IMG/VR virus record: IMGVR_UViG_3300042691_022332
Location: 1 to 62,142 of that record
Reading direction: 5' to 3' (one strand)
DNA: 62,142 nt
Source: a virus
Shown here: positions 49,731-58,939 of the stretch, piece after piece
Layout: each line of letters begins with the position of its first letter
How positions within the stretch are numbered: the stretch's first letter is position 1
Translations under genes and position numbers: made by a program
The notes under the pieces: generated by a model
Database searches by the model: none
What the model was told of the DNA's origin: nothing
Seen by the model: the letters and a program-made list of their open reading frames with translations, nothing else

Positions 49731-50649
49731 ATTTTTCCTTTATTATTGTTATGAATTCATCTTTATCTAGATGCAGATACTTGTGGAAACTCAATCGATT
49801 CATCGAGCCTCCGCGATTATATTCCTGCCATTTACCATCGCCCAGTGCAAACATAACAGTATTAGATGGTTCAACATTTAAAATGTCTGCAAATTCTAAT
49901 TGCTTGTTTTTGTAGTTGACTGTAATATAGTCTGGCGAAAATTGTTGTAAAAAATAACTACCTAGTTTTGCACCGTACTTGTTATTGTAACTTCTATACT
50001 GGTAAACAAACAATGGGTCGTCATCATTTATTCTTGTCAAACGCATACCTACTCTTGCATGTGCAATAGGAAAGTATTTGCTAACACTGAATGCAATGTC
50101 TGTGATGCATGGGTATGTAAAGTCGTAGATCATATTTGAACTAATGCCATAGTAGGCACAGTCTATGAGAACAGGAATTTTTAACTCTGTACATTTATTC
50201 ATGAGCCATTCATATGACTCGTGTTTGTTACCTGTATCTGCGAATGGAAAACTAATGACAACTGCATCGTTGACATGCAGTAAATCGTCTTCCAAATATT
50301 TCCAATCGGGCCAACTGTTGCGCCATGCCAATTGGTGATACATGTATTCGCCTTTGAAACAACGGAATCTACGTGTGTGATTCTTCATGTAAAATTTATC
50401 AAAGGCTTCTGTAGTGCCTGCACTGAATACAGAATGTTTAAAATCTTCCAAGCCAACAAATCTACTTAGGCTTGTGCTTTTAATCCATGCTAGGTATTGT
50501 TCACAAAATTCGTCAGTGGTATACTTGCCAAAGAATGTGTGTTCATTATAAGCATCATAGGAGATCAGTGCATTTATAAAATTAGGATCCTCTATGGCAA
50601 ATGCACCACCTAGAGGCTTGTCGCGATGATCGTAGGTAATCTTAGTCAT
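49711..50649 (-). CDS. Fold-type I PLP enzyme (aminotransferase-like)
   Basis: A 312-residue protein. IPVLIDCAYYG carries Asp163 and IAFSVSKYFPIAHARVGMRL carries Lys191 as the Schiff-base lysine, with Arg downstream. VFSAGTTEAFDKFY in the N-terminal third is the PLP-phosphate region. It is the upstream partner of an amidinotransferase, so it may generate the amine acceptor. Distantly similar to the enzyme at 25312. Overlap of eight bases with the oxygenase upstream. Confidence 0.75.
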   Translation of the reverse strand: MTKITYDHRDKPLGGAFAIEDPNFINALISYDAYNEHTFFGKYTTDEFCEQYLAWIKSTSLSRFVGLEDFKHSVFSAGTTEAFDKFYMKNHTRRFRCFKGEYMYHQLAWRNSWPDWKYLEDDLLHVNDAVVISFPFADTGNKHESYEWLMNKCTELKIPVLIDCAYYGISSNMIYDFTYPCITDIAFSVSKYFPIAHARVGMRLTRINDDDPLFVYQYRSYNNKYGAKLGSYFLQQFSPDYITVNYKNKQLEFADILNVEPSNTVMFALGDGKWQEYNRGGSMNRLSFHKYLHLDKDEFITIIKEKYGNLLT

Positions 50650-51247
50650 TTAAATGAGTTACCTGCATGACTGTAAAATCTTGAATACCAAAGTTTGCGG
50701 CACCGTGCCAAGTGTCGCCGTACCAAGTATAAACATCACCGGCATTCCACTCACTGATGACATTGCGTCCAATTTGTAGTACTTGCCCAAAACTCCAATC
50801 AGTCAGCATAACTGCCGAACGACCTATTTTCTTTTGATGCTCTGGTCCTAAATTATGCTCTTTGATAAATGTAGCATAACTGTCAAAATGCCAAAAACTT
50901 AGATAACCTGGCGTGATTTTTAAAAAGTTATAGTGCTTCTTACCGTAGTCAAATTTATCATAGGCCTGTTTCAGACCTTTAGATAGTTCAGGACTAAGAC
51001 ACATATAATGTAGTGTAGGTTCTTTGGGAACTTGCCACTCTGCGTATAAATCTTCTAATTGGAGTTTGAGATCAGTGGCATGCGTATTCCACTTGTCCTC
51101 TTTGGGAACTTCATGTGTTTGATAAGTTTCTAACCATGTAAAGTTAGAAAGGTCTGCGGGCAACCAAGTTACCGGCAGACTACTTTTAATTGCTCCAGTT
51201 TTAAACCAATTTTTAAATCCCAGAGATTCCAGCAACGGATTTTTCAT
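50642..51247 (-). CDS. 2OG-Fe(II) oxygenase-like protein
   Basis: ATG 51247 has AGGA nine bases upstream; an in-frame ATG at 51280 is an alternative. The ~201-residue protein has LSFWHFDSY (His120, Asp122), a NAGDVYTWYG strand, and DTWHGAANFG (His181), the HxD...H set for Fe. It resembles the oxygenase at 28295. No clear 2-oxoglutarate Arg is visible (DFTVMQVTHL at the expected position). It sits between the PLP and cupin genes. Confidence 0.62.
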   Translation of the reverse strand: MKNPLLESLGFKNWFKTGAIKSSLPVTWLPADLSNFTWLETYQTHEVPKEDKWNTHATDLKLQLEDLYAEWQVPKEPTLHYMCLSPELSKGLKQAYDKFDYGKKHYNFLKITPGYLSFWHFDSYATFIKEHNLGPEHQKKIGRSAVMLTDWSFGQVLQIGRNVISEWNAGDVYTWYGDTWHGAANFGIQDFTVMQVTHLND

Positions 51248-51707
51248 TGTTATTTTTCCTGCTTTCCAAATATTGTTCATTGTGTATCCACCGGTTATTT
51301 ACTAGGAACCCCCACTCTCTGCGTTGTGGTCCAGGCATAAACATTGTCCAACATTCTACACTTGGATCTAATTCAATACGATGATAACTGTTGGCACTGC
51401 AAAATCTAAAATGACCGGGACCACGCCAATGCTGTGTTTCTCCAATCTTGGAACCTTTGCTATCGAATACAGGAGTCCATTCGTAATAGCCGCCTTTTAA
51501 AATTAAAGTAGCGTAAGGCCATGGATGATCATGCACATCATCGGGGTCTGATTTAAGAAACTTGTGTATAAACACATTAAATGGAAATTTTCTTCGTTCT
51601 TTAAGAAAAACATAATACCTTTCTAGATATGGTTCGTTGGATTCTCGATCCATTATAATACGTTTACGACCGATGTTGTTGAGCCAGTTTAAAAATGCTT
51701 TAATCAT
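51213..51707 (-). CDS. Cupin-fold protein
   Basis: A 164-residue protein. FNVFIHKFLKSDPDDVHDHPW and ATLILKGGYYEW give the first cupin motif (HxH region DVHDHPW), GPGHFRFCSANSYHRIEL the second. Cupins of this kind may be metal-dependent isomerases or dioxygenases. A long charged tail (KNNNEKSVAGISGI) overlaps the oxygenase start. Its place between a radical SAM gene and an oxygenase suggests a partner role. Confidence 0.65.
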   Translation of the reverse strand: MIKAFLNWLNNIGRKRIIMDRESNEPYLERYYVFLKERRKFPFNVFIHKFLKSDPDDVHDHPWPYATLILKGGYYEWTPVFDSKGSKIGETQHWRGPGHFRFCSANSYHRIELDPSVECWTMFMPGPQRREWGFLVNNRWIHNEQYLESRKNNNEKSVAGISGI

Positions 51708-52659
51708 ACGTGCCTTTTTTGATGTGATTCAAAATGTAGTCTTTGTTGGGTACATTTATTTGTTCGAGTATTGCCTGAAGTTCAATTTTATCTTCTGCCG
51801 ATAGGTTCATTATATCTAATTTTTTAGGATAAGTCAAGACATTAGTTGTCCAAGTGAGTTTCATTCTTTCCACGAACTTTGACAAGTCTACAATTCCAAA
51901 CCAGTTGTTGACGTGTATAGTGGTATGAATAGAAATATCAAAGTCTAAATCATCAATTTGATCGATAAATTTAATAATATCGGCCCATTTACTACCTGAA
52001 CGAACTCTTTCATTGAGTGCTCCAAATCCGTCTATGCTAACAATGAAATTTACATTTTTAAATTCATCTAATAACTCTATTGTTTCGCTGTCAAGATCAA
52101 ATGTGCCGTTGGTATTATAAGTCACTGTGACCAAGTGTTTGTTCTTGATCTTTTTAAGAAACTTTTTATGACGATTAGTCATCAAAGGTTCACCTCCCAA
52201 GAACATTACTTTTTTTATAGATCTTGGAACAGAAGTTATTTCTTTGGTTTTAGTAATCAATAATTTTTTAGGAGTATCGGGGTTGTTCTTTTCAGCCCAT
52301 GCTGAACTAAATTCATCAAAGCACCCGTCACAGGTTAGATTACAGATATTATCAAAGCCAACTTCGAAATATTCTAACTTAATGGAGTCTCTATTGTATT
52401 CTTTGTTAAATTGTTGACGTAGGCTTTCTTTACCTAGACTTTCTTCGTGATAGCATTTTTCACATCCTGTAATAGGAATACCGGCTGTGCTTTGTTCCCT
52501 TAATAATTTGTATTCGTCTGACGAAAGTATTTTGACTAACGAGCCCGTGAAAACACCTGCCGGCGTTTTAAAACGACAGCAGGGAAAAATCCTGTCATCA
52601 CCTCTTAGATTAGCGTGTCGCCAGAATGCAGAACAAACAACTCCATTATCCTTCATCAT
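51700..52659 (-). CDS. Twitch-domain radical SAM protein (N-terminal twitch)
   Basis: A 319-residue protein. N-terminal cluster cysteines are Cys9 (VVCSAFW), Cys27-Cys28 (FPCCRF), Cys66 and Cys69 (CEKC). The radical SAM core is Cys106, Cys110 and Cys113 (CNLTCDGC), MFLGGEPLM and VTYNTNGTFD. It lies in the second biosynthetic insert, away from the other radical SAM cluster. Overlaps the cupin gene by eight bases. Confidence 0.87.
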   Translation of the reverse strand: MMKDNGVVCSAFWRHANLRGDDRIFPCCRFKTPAGVFTGSLVKILSSDEYKLLREQSTAGIPITGCEKCYHEESLGKESLRQQFNKEYNRDSIKLEYFEVGFDNICNLTCDGCFDEFSSAWAEKNNPDTPKKLLITKTKEITSVPRSIKKVMFLGGEPLMTNRHKKFLKKIKNKHLVTVTYNTNGTFDLDSETIELLDEFKNVNFIVSIDGFGALNERVRSGSKWADIIKFIDQIDDLDFDISIHTTIHVNNWFGIVDLSKFVERMKLTWTTNVLTYPKKLDIMNLSAEDKIELQAILEQINVPNKDYILNHIKKGTYD

Positions 52660-53047
52660 CCTTTTTCTTTGATTCCCAGTCGTCCTTGCACATATTGTAG
52701 TATGCCTTCATATGTTCGTAGACTTTTTCTAATCCAGGATATTCTTTACACATATTATTAAATTCTTCCCAGTCGGGAAATCCATTAACAAATGGTTCTG
52801 GAGGTCTCCACAATCCACTAGGATGACCAAACGGTATATCGTTACCGGTTATAGTTATAGTATCAATGACACCGTTGACTATAGTATACATGGACTGTGC
52901 GGCACTGTAGTCACTCACATCAATAGTAATTGATCCAAAATCCAAGTCTGCAGGACTACTTGAGATTGTTATACAGTCCGTTGGCACTAAAGAACTGCTC
53001 TGTAAGGTCTCTGGTTTGTTTTCTGAGTTGTGGTAAGAATTTGTCAT
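52646..53047 (-). CDS. Conserved T4-like phage protein with Gly/Trp-rich C-terminal segment
   Basis: I start at ATG 53047, with GGAAAA upstream; longer starts lie inside the glycosyltransferase gene, which this gene overlaps by 92 bases. The ~133-residue protein has a Ser-rich N-terminus, IDTITITGNDIPFG, and a distinct GLWRPPEPFVNGFPDWEEF part, followed by a helix YPGLEKVYEHMKAYYN. The latter resembles the C-terminal helix of the protein at 48317. Possibly structural; no firm function. Confidence 0.6.
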   Translation of the reverse strand: MTNSYHNSENKPETLQSSSLVPTDCITISSSPADLDFGSITIDVSDYSAAQSMYTIVNGVIDTITITGNDIPFGHPSGLWRPPEPFVNGFPDWEEFNNMCKEYPGLEKVYEHMKAYYNMCKDDWESKKKDDEG

Positions 53048-54050
53048 AGTTTTCCATATACTGTATAATTTTTCCACACAGTTCTGGACGATGAGCATTG
53101 TACGCTTCAAAACTTTCAGTCCAATGTGACGGATACTTGAATGTATCGTAGGCCATTTCGCTGTAACTTAAACGATCCGGAACCATAGGAATAGCATCTA
53201 CTACTGCACCTTCGTACCAACTGATGCCAAGTGTTTCCTGCAAGTTGGCACTGAACACTAGTTTAGCCTCACCTAACAAATTATGATATTCATTTTTTGT
53301 CAGTTGTTGATCCTGACACACAACAAATTCATATTGTGGCAAGTGTTCTTTTAAGTCGCGGAAGATTTCAACTTGCTTCTCTGGAGCAATACGATGCGGG
53401 AATAAAATTAAATTCCGCTTGGTCATTCCTTTGTAAGGAACTAAGATATCATCCATATACTCCATGGGCCAGCCTGTGCGTACAACCTTGTTGTTGAACA
53501 ACGTATCGTCAAATACAGTCTTATACATACTTACTTTACGATCCGGATCAGGTTGGATCAAGTTTTTGTAAAACATGTGAATGTGAAAGTCTGTGGCAAA
53601 GTAGTTGTGATCAAACGCATGGTAAAAACTTTTCTCTGCATGCCTTACCCAAGGTTTATCTCCAACTAAGCGTCCGAGAAAGTCTTGAGGATCATAACTG
53701 CCAGCATGCCATAAGCCATGTATGGTTACTGGAATGCCCAGCAACTCACTCATATACTTTAAGTTGACGACACCAGGATGCCAAGCATCTGTAAAGATAA
53801 AATGGTCACCAGCAAGTACTTTACCCCCAGTGAAGAGTCTACCCATTTCTTCAACTTGTGCAGACTTGTAAATGTTGGTGCCACCAAAATTGAGAAAAGC
53901 ACCAGGAGTAGTAGCACTTGGGATATCAGTAGGACCTGAAATAATGTGGACATTATGTCCTGCCTTTCGTAAGATAGCAGGTAAGTGAGTCTTCCACTCG
54001 CCTGTGTAGCGAGTGGAAACTGCTTCGAGATCTACTAAGTAGATGGTCAC
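52956..54050 (-). CDS. GT-B glycosyltransferase (GT4-like)
   Basis: A 364-residue protein. The N-terminal domain has LPAILRKAGHNVHIISGP, and the C-terminal domain has NLILFPHRIAPEKQVEIFRDL (the glycosyl-transfer linker) and ETLGISWYEGAVVDAIPMVP, the E-x7-E-type donor motif of GT4. It may transfer a sugar to phage or host components. Similar genes occur in marine T4-like phages. It overlaps the gene upstream by four bases. Confidence 0.82.
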   Translation of the reverse strand: MTIYLVDLEAVSTRYTGEWKTHLPAILRKAGHNVHIISGPTDIPSATTPGAFLNFGGTNIYKSAQVEEMGRLFTGGKVLAGDHFIFTDAWHPGVVNLKYMSELLGIPVTIHGLWHAGSYDPQDFLGRLVGDKPWVRHAEKSFYHAFDHNYFATDFHIHMFYKNLIQPDPDRKVSMYKTVFDDTLFNNKVVRTGWPMEYMDDILVPYKGMTKRNLILFPHRIAPEKQVEIFRDLKEHLPQYEFVVCQDQQLTKNEYHNLLGEAKLVFSANLQETLGISWYEGAVVDAIPMVPDRLSYSEMAYDTFKYPSHWTESFEAYNAHRPELCGKIIQYMENYDKFLPQLRKQTRDLTEQFFSANGLYNNLK

Positions 54051-54289
54051 TGACGACCATTCCTGTAGTTATTGTTATAACCGTTGTTGTGACGAGGCTT
54101 GTCGCTGTTAAAGCGAGGCTTGTCGTTATTCCAAGCACGTTTAGGCTTCTTGGAATACTCAAAGTCACGATAGACCTTAGAGTTACGGTTGTACAAATCT
54201 GCCGGATTAAACGGCAGGAGTTCGAATCTGCAAAAATCTAGCAGTGCGTCGAGATCGTCAAATACTTGAGCGACTTCTTTTTTCATCAT
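54047..54289 (-). CDS. Small hypothetical protein with Asn/Arg-rich tail
   Basis: An 80-residue protein. The N-terminal half (MKKEVAQVFDDLDALLDFCRFELLPFNP) looks like a small helical domain. The C-terminal half is low-complexity, rich in Asn, Arg and Lys (WNNDKPRFNSDKPRHNN), suggesting nucleic acid binding or a flexible tail. Overlaps the glycosyltransferase start by four bases. Confidence 0.55.
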   Translation of the reverse strand: MMKKEVAQVFDDLDALLDFCRFELLPFNPADLYNRNSKVYRDFEYSKKPKRAWNNDKPRFNSDKPRHNNGYNNNYRNGRQ

Positions 54290-54297
54290 TGTTTCCT

Positions 54298-54693
54298 TTA
54301 ATATTTGATGAATGAACCATTTTCTCCGTCTTCGGAGACCTCAATCCAAACCTCGCGGTCTGGATACTTTGCATGAATCTGAGCGTATAAATCATCGCTC
54401 ATCATCTCACAACTTTTGTAGTCTAGCGACAATACACCTTGGTTGCTAGAATACAGTTTTTCGAGCCATCGCTTGAATTGTATAAATTCCACATCTCTGT
54501 CATTGTGGGTGACACTAAGCCATACCCTAAAATGAAAAATATGGCGATGGGGATTAGCCAAAAACGAAACATCATATTCATCTCCTGTTGCTAGGTTGGG
54601 ATCTGTTGCGGCTGCGGGATATTTGTGAATACCTTCTTTACGAAAGGTAACCCAAATCATTTTAAGTGGTCGAATGTCTTGTTTAATAATCAT
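54298..54693 (-). CDS. queD: QueD-like 6-pyruvoyltetrahydropterin synthase-type protein
   Basis: A 131-residue protein fitting the T-fold. PHRHIFHFRVWLSVTH holds the Zn His pair, VEFIQFKRWLEKLY matches the DF..LK segment, SLDYKSCEMM carries a Cys, and VWIEVSEDGENGS is at the Glu position. QueD turns dihydroneopterin triphosphate (from FolE) into CPH4, the QueE substrate. The sequence is divergent from bacterial QueD, so the call rests partly on the presence of the other pathway genes. Confidence 0.65.
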   Translation of the reverse strand: MIIKQDIRPLKMIWVTFRKEGIHKYPAAATDPNLATGDEYDVSFLANPHRHIFHFRVWLSVTHNDRDVEFIQFKRWLEKLYSSNQGVLSLDYKSCEMMSDDLYAQIHAKYPDREVWIEVSEDGENGSFIKY

Positions 54694-55205
54694 GTTGGTG
54701 TATCTTGTGTATATTGATCCCAGTAAGTAAATTTATCTTTACTCATTAGGCTTTGGAGGTGATGTGTCCATACACCTGGGTTTGTTTTGCCCCAAGTAAT
54801 GTCATCGAGTTTGAGTGTAGCATTGTAGTTAAGTTGATTAATATAAGGCAATTTTACACTAATCATAGGAACGAATTTAGGCCATTCGGAGTATCCGCTT
54901 TCGATAACACCTTCGACGTGTTCAACACCGAAGTCCAAACTGACCCAATAGTCGTGTTGCAAGCAGGTACGAATAACATCGTCCCACGGAGCATATTCTT
55001 CCATGCTAATGGATTTAGGATTAAAACTTTGACTAGTGCCAAAGTAGATATGCTGTACTTCGTGCTGTTTAGCCTTGTTGAGGATTTCTTGTACAGGCGG
55101 TGTGCCAACAACAAAAAGTGTTTTCATGCCGTAACAAATAGTATGCTCGACTTCATACCCTGTAAAGTAAACAACGTCTTGTCGTTCTTCAGTGTTTAGT
55201 CCCAT
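54690..55205 (-). CDS. Conserved hypothetical protein beside the deazaguanine genes
   Basis: A 171-residue protein: RQDVVYFTGYEVEHTICYGMKTLFVVG, then IYFGTSQSFNPKSIS, DDVIRTCLQHDYWVSLDFGVEH, and FVPMISVKLPYI. The alternating strands and helices suggest an alpha/beta (TIM- or Rossmann-like) fold. It is encoded between the QueD-like and MDR genes with four- and ten-base overlaps, so a role in the deazaguanine branch is plausible but unproved. Confidence 0.6.
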   Translation of the reverse strand: MGLNTEERQDVVYFTGYEVEHTICYGMKTLFVVGTPPVQEILNKAKQHEVQHIYFGTSQSFNPKSISMEEYAPWDDVIRTCLQHDYWVSLDFGVEHVEGVIESGYSEWPKFVPMISVKLPYINQLNYNATLKLDDITWGKTNPGVWTHHLQSLMSKDKFTYWDQYTQDTPT

Positions 55206-56092
55206 TTGATATAACCTCTGCTGTAACCGCTTGGACGATCCTTACCATCCGCAAACGCTTGTTGCCATTCAGTTGTACGATTATAACTTCTAGTCCAAAA
55301 ATTGTCAACTACTATGTCGCCTCTTTCTATCCAAATGGCAGCATCTTTCATACAATCGTAAAATCTGTCAGTTCTCGGACTTGGAAATACCATAGTACAG
55401 GCTTTCCAAAGTAAGTTACTAAAGTCTGTGGTAACAGTCTTTTGGCTACCAAACACAACCAATGCTTCATTATTCAAAATTGGCATATCAAATACATCTG
55501 TTCGACTGCTTAAATCTATAACAACATCAAATGTACCTTTATATGTTTGACTGAGTGTATCGCCCCAAAGTTCTTTATTATTATTGCCAACTACAGTAAC
55601 GTCAAAATCGAAACAATTTAGTTGAATGGTCTTATAAGCAATCCATGCCAAAAATCCACTGCCCAAAATTAATAGTCGTTTACCCTCGCCGCTTCTTTTA
55701 TAGATATCAGAAACTGCTTGTTGTACAATATTGATGCCACATGCAACTGGTTCTAAAATGTATTTAGGATCTGCTTCTGGTATACGTACAAATTCATCTT
55801 GTCGTACATTATAAAAGTCAGCATATGCAGGTTCACCGCGTGTGGCAACATAGTCGCCTTCTTTGACATCAGTTACCAATGCACCAACCTTTGTTACTTG
55901 ACCAATACCTTCATGCCCTTGCATTTCTAAAGGAAGTGGACTAAAGTTACCTTGCATCATATCGATGTCACTGCGACAAACACCAGTCATAACTGCTCTT
56001 ACTTCGATTTGATCCGAAGCGGGTTCGGGTTTATCGTAGGATACCTCTTCAAAGTATCCCTGTCCTGTAGTTTGTAAACACTTAACTATCAT
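55196..56092 (-). CDS. MDR-family (zinc alcohol dehydrogenase-like) oxidoreductase
   Basis: Starts at ATG 56092, overlapping the Gfo/Idh gene stop (ATGA). The ~298-residue protein has MTGVCRSDIDMMQGNF (catalytic Zn Cys), MQGHEGIGQVTKVG (GHE) and RLLILGSGFLAWIAYKTI (nucleotide-binding strand). The usual four-Cys structural Zn lobe is missing and the protein is some 40 residues short, so it is a compact MDR. It is linked to a Gfo/Idh/MocA enzyme, so a two-step sugar or alcohol oxidation is possible. Confidence 0.8.
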   Translation of the reverse strand: MIVKCLQTTGQGYFEEVSYDKPEPASDQIEVRAVMTGVCRSDIDMMQGNFSPLPLEMQGHEGIGQVTKVGALVTDVKEGDYVATRGEPAYADFYNVRQDEFVRIPEADPKYILEPVACGINIVQQAVSDIYKRSGEGKRLLILGSGFLAWIAYKTIQLNCFDFDVTVVGNNNKELWGDTLSQTYKGTFDVVIDLSSRTDVFDMPILNNEALVVFGSQKTVTTDFSNLLWKACTMVFPSPRTDRFYDCMKDAAIWIERGDIVVDNFWTRSYNRTTEWQQAFADGKDRPSGYSRGYIKWD

Positions 56093-56970
56093 AAGTTCTC
56101 TATCTGTTCGTGGATCCAAAGATCCTGTTTAAGTTGTTTATTCCAAAATTCATTGTTATTTAGGTTACTGACAGCAGTTTCTATCATCTTTTTATAAGCA
56201 GATTCTGGACACAGGCCTAATGCATGCCTAACAGCACTATTTTTCATACTGAACGCAATACTGCTATCGTCGTGGTCTAGATTAGTTTTCCAATTAGCAC
56301 TCAACACCCATGTAATATCGCCATTTTTAAATTCAAGTTTACAAAAGTCGTCTACGTCATATACACCATTGGGATTAATTGTACCATAGTCCGTGCTAGT
56401 TATATCAGACAAAAGATAATTTTGCACAGACACTGCATCAAGTTTACTGCCTTTTGTGTAGTCTGTCAACTCGCAATAGTAACTGAGCATATGGGGAATC
56501 AAATCTCTACTAACACCACCAAACGCTAGTTCTTTATTAGTAAACCAACTGCCGGGACTAGGAATTCGATTAGCGTTGTTCCAACGAATATAAACTTTAT
56601 CACTTTGGTCTGCAAGACTTTTAAACTGTTTGATTTCTTCTCTGTACTGATTATTCTTAACCATCATAAATCTAGTCTTTGGAAAGTCTTCGACCAAGCA
56701 CTGCCAACATTTACTATCTTGAACCCCGGGCTTTTCTACAAAGACAATATATGCATGGGGAGCCACAGTCCTTGCTAGAAGTTCATGTGTAAAGTTTGGA
56801 GTACAGATGTTTACAGTATCAAAGTGTTTATGTTCAGCAATGGCTTCTTCTACAGTTTTAAAATCTGCAGGTCTGACAGAGTCTACAGTAACGACTGTAG
56901 ATCCCATTTGCTCCAATACAGGCTTGTATACAGCATTGCCAAACCCCATGCCTATAATTAAACTTTTCAT
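56089..56970 (-). CDS. Gfo/Idh/MocA-family oxidoreductase
   Basis: A 293-residue protein. LIIGMGFGNAVYKPV at the N-terminus is a Rossmann start, VNICTPNFTHELLA matches the family block and VFVEKPGVQD contains the catalytic EKP Lys. The C-terminal domain has GGVSRDLIPHMLSYY in the place of the GG..D.G.H motif. Family members oxidise or reduce sugars and cyclitols with NAD(P). It lies between DpdA-like and MDR genes with four-base overlaps on both sides. Confidence 0.87.
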   Translation of the reverse strand: MKSLIIGMGFGNAVYKPVLEQMGSTVVTVDSVRPADFKTVEEAIAEHKHFDTVNICTPNFTHELLARTVAPHAYIVFVEKPGVQDSKCWQCLVEDFPKTRFMMVKNNQYREEIKQFKSLADQSDKVYIRWNNANRIPSPGSWFTNKELAFGGVSRDLIPHMLSYYCELTDYTKGSKLDAVSVQNYLLSDITSTDYGTINPNGVYDVDDFCKLEFKNGDITWVLSANWKTNLDHDDSSIAFSMKNSAVRHALGLCPESAYKKMIETAVSNLNNNEFWNKQLKQDLWIHEQIENL

Positions 56971-58673
56971 TTGACTTCGTTTTCTAAATCATCTAGTTTA
57001 TGAATTGCATCTTCGCCGAATTCTTCACTGTCTGTGTCGTCAGTATCTGCTGTTGCAGAGTCTTCTTCAAAGAATTTACTAAAGTTAGTACTGGCATTGA
57101 TAGTCTTTTTGCCGGTAGCACCACGAGTACCAGGAATAGCCATCCAAAACTTACTGAAATTTTCAATAACAGCATCTGCTGTAGCCCTATCAGTGGCACT
57201 AAAAATTGCATCCACTACATCTTTAAAATATAGTCTGTCGAACTTTTCTTGTACTAACATAGTTGGACATAATCCTGCATCGTATTGACGATTGGCTTCT
57301 TGAACAGAATTCAAATGCATCCAAACATTGTGACCCATTAAAATAGCATAGGTAAAACTATCCCAAGATGTTTTGTTTTCTTTACCCATTCTATTTAGGT
57401 TACCAGGAGCGTACACACAAATATCGTTGGTTTTTACTCCGTCTAGAATAGGACTCTTTTCTACATATTTAAAAACACCATCTTGTACTAGTGTATCTAA
57501 AAATAGTCTAGTATCTCCAGCATACTTCTTGTCGTCAAGTGTTGGCAACATTCTGTACAGCCATTTTTTCCTATCTTCTGTTTCTGTCTGAATATACATC
57601 TGTCCGTTAGCAGTAGCCAAGAACGGACTTGCACAGTCGAAACTGATTGTGAAGTTAGGATTGTGATATTTACGAATCGCACGTTGAATGTCTGTTAGTA
57701 GCAATGCCCACTCTAGTTTACTTGTGCCCAAGAAATGCATCCAGTCCTGATGACCTTGTTCTAATAGTCCGTCGAAGCGTAATGCTACAAGACGCTTTAG
57801 CACCAAGTGTACATCGCACATATTTTGTCCGCCCATGGCCCAACCATTAAATGCTTTGTCGCCGTAGACTTTTGGATCACAAAAGTGTTTCATTTTGTCA
57901 TACCAATCATCTGCTTGTGCGTGATTCTCACCTTGTAAAACATTTAAGAACTTGCAATTGCCATTGCGGTGTTTAATAAAATATTCGTTGTTGTACTTTG
58001 TTGCCTCAACGGCTTGCTCGTAACTGCCGACCCCACTGTTCTTAGCGCCTACAGGACTACGACCAACCCATGCTGGAATATCAAGCACCATGCCGTAATC
58101 CATAAGACTGTCCATCCAGTTTAGTACTTGCTCACGTTTTTTCTGAGCCGCATCTAGTTTTGCTTGATACAACTTAACATGGTCAACTTTTGTATATTTA
58201 GGATTGCCGTTCTTGTCAGTTTTAGGATTGCCAGTAGGATCGATTTGTGGAACCAACTCAACACCTTTGGCAATGGCTTCGGCCATAAGTGCCGCAACTT
58301 CAGGACCAGTAGGATCCTTCCATTCGCCTTCCCATACACCTTTACCTATCTGGAATCCGCCAGAGTCACCTAATACCCAACTAGATCCGTCACGTTTACG
58401 ATTTCTAAACAAGGATTCACGATCATCGTTTTTATTAAGATCTAAGTTAGCATGTCCTGCTGAGTACAAGCACCATTTATAATTAAATAGTCCTGCTCCA
58501 GGCTCTAGAAAGTTTAAACTTTCTACGTCATTGACAAAGTTTGTCGGTATACGACTTGCCTGTACATACGGATAACGATGTCGCTGATATCCAATGAAAG
58601 ACGCATAAAAACTCGACGTGGCTGGCAAGAACAATGCGTAATCATTTTGTGCTGATGTTAAGTCTTTATTCAT
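56967..58673 (-). CDS. dpdA: DpdA-like tRNA-guanine transglycosylase family DNA-modification protein
   Basis: A 568-residue protein of the TGT superfamily. LGDSGGFQIG (Asp103) matches the (D/S)SGGFQ active-site region, MVLDIPAW the second Asp, FLNVLQGEN the QG segment and GWAMGGQN the GG loop. In phages with preQ0 genes, DpdA exchanges guanine in DNA for a 7-deazaguanine. A C-terminal acidic Asp/Thr/Ser-rich tail (from about residue 535) is present. FolE, QueD-like, QueE and QueC-like genes in this window supply the base. DNA rather than tRNA specificity is inferred. Confidence 0.82.
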   Translation of the reverse strand: MNKDLTSAQNDYALFLPATSSFYASFIGYQRHRYPYVQASRIPTNFVNDVESLNFLEPGAGLFNYKWCLYSAGHANLDLNKNDDRESLFRNRKRDGSSWVLGDSGGFQIGKGVWEGEWKDPTGPEVAALMAEAIAKGVELVPQIDPTGNPKTDKNGNPKYTKVDHVKLYQAKLDAAQKKREQVLNWMDSLMDYGMVLDIPAWVGRSPVGAKNSGVGSYEQAVEATKYNNEYFIKHRNGNCKFLNVLQGENHAQADDWYDKMKHFCDPKVYGDKAFNGWAMGGQNMCDVHLVLKRLVALRFDGLLEQGHQDWMHFLGTSKLEWALLLTDIQRAIRKYHNPNFTISFDCASPFLATANGQMYIQTETEDRKKWLYRMLPTLDDKKYAGDTRLFLDTLVQDGVFKYVEKSPILDGVKTNDICVYAPGNLNRMGKENKTSWDSFTYAILMGHNVWMHLNSVQEANRQYDAGLCPTMLVQEKFDRLYFKDVVDAIFSATDRATADAVIENFSKFWMAIPGTRGATGKKTINASTNFSKFFEEDSATADTDDTDSEEFGEDAIHKLDDLENEVK

Positions 58674-58937
58674 TTAAATCCACCCACCGGCTCTAACAAT
58701 GCCTATAATACCCACTAAGATCCAAAAGCCGTTAAGCAATGTATATGCGTTGTCTTTCTTTATTATAGCGCAATATGTTAGTAGAATAGCATCTAAAGTA
58801 TTAACAATCCAAACAAACATAAATGGGCTTGCTGGACCTAACCACGATACTAAACTAAAACATATAATGCGCATAATGACCCCAGCCATTTCAAACTGAG
58901 GTATATGTGCTTTGATATAATCTAGTATAAATGTCAT
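58674..58937 (-). CDS. Small membrane protein of T4-like phages
   Basis: An 87-residue protein with three predicted membrane segments (IMRIICFSLVSWLG, FMFVWIVNTLDAILLTYCAI, LNGFWILVGIIGIVRAG). It lies between gp45 and the DpdA-like gene. Similar small membrane proteins sit by the clamp gene in marine T4-like phages. Function unknown. Confidence 0.65.
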   Translation of the reverse strand: MTFILDYIKAHIPQFEMAGVIMRIICFSLVSWLGPASPFMFVWIVNTLDAILLTYCAIIKKDNAYTLLNGFWILVGIIGIVRAGGWI

Positions 58938-58939
58938 AA

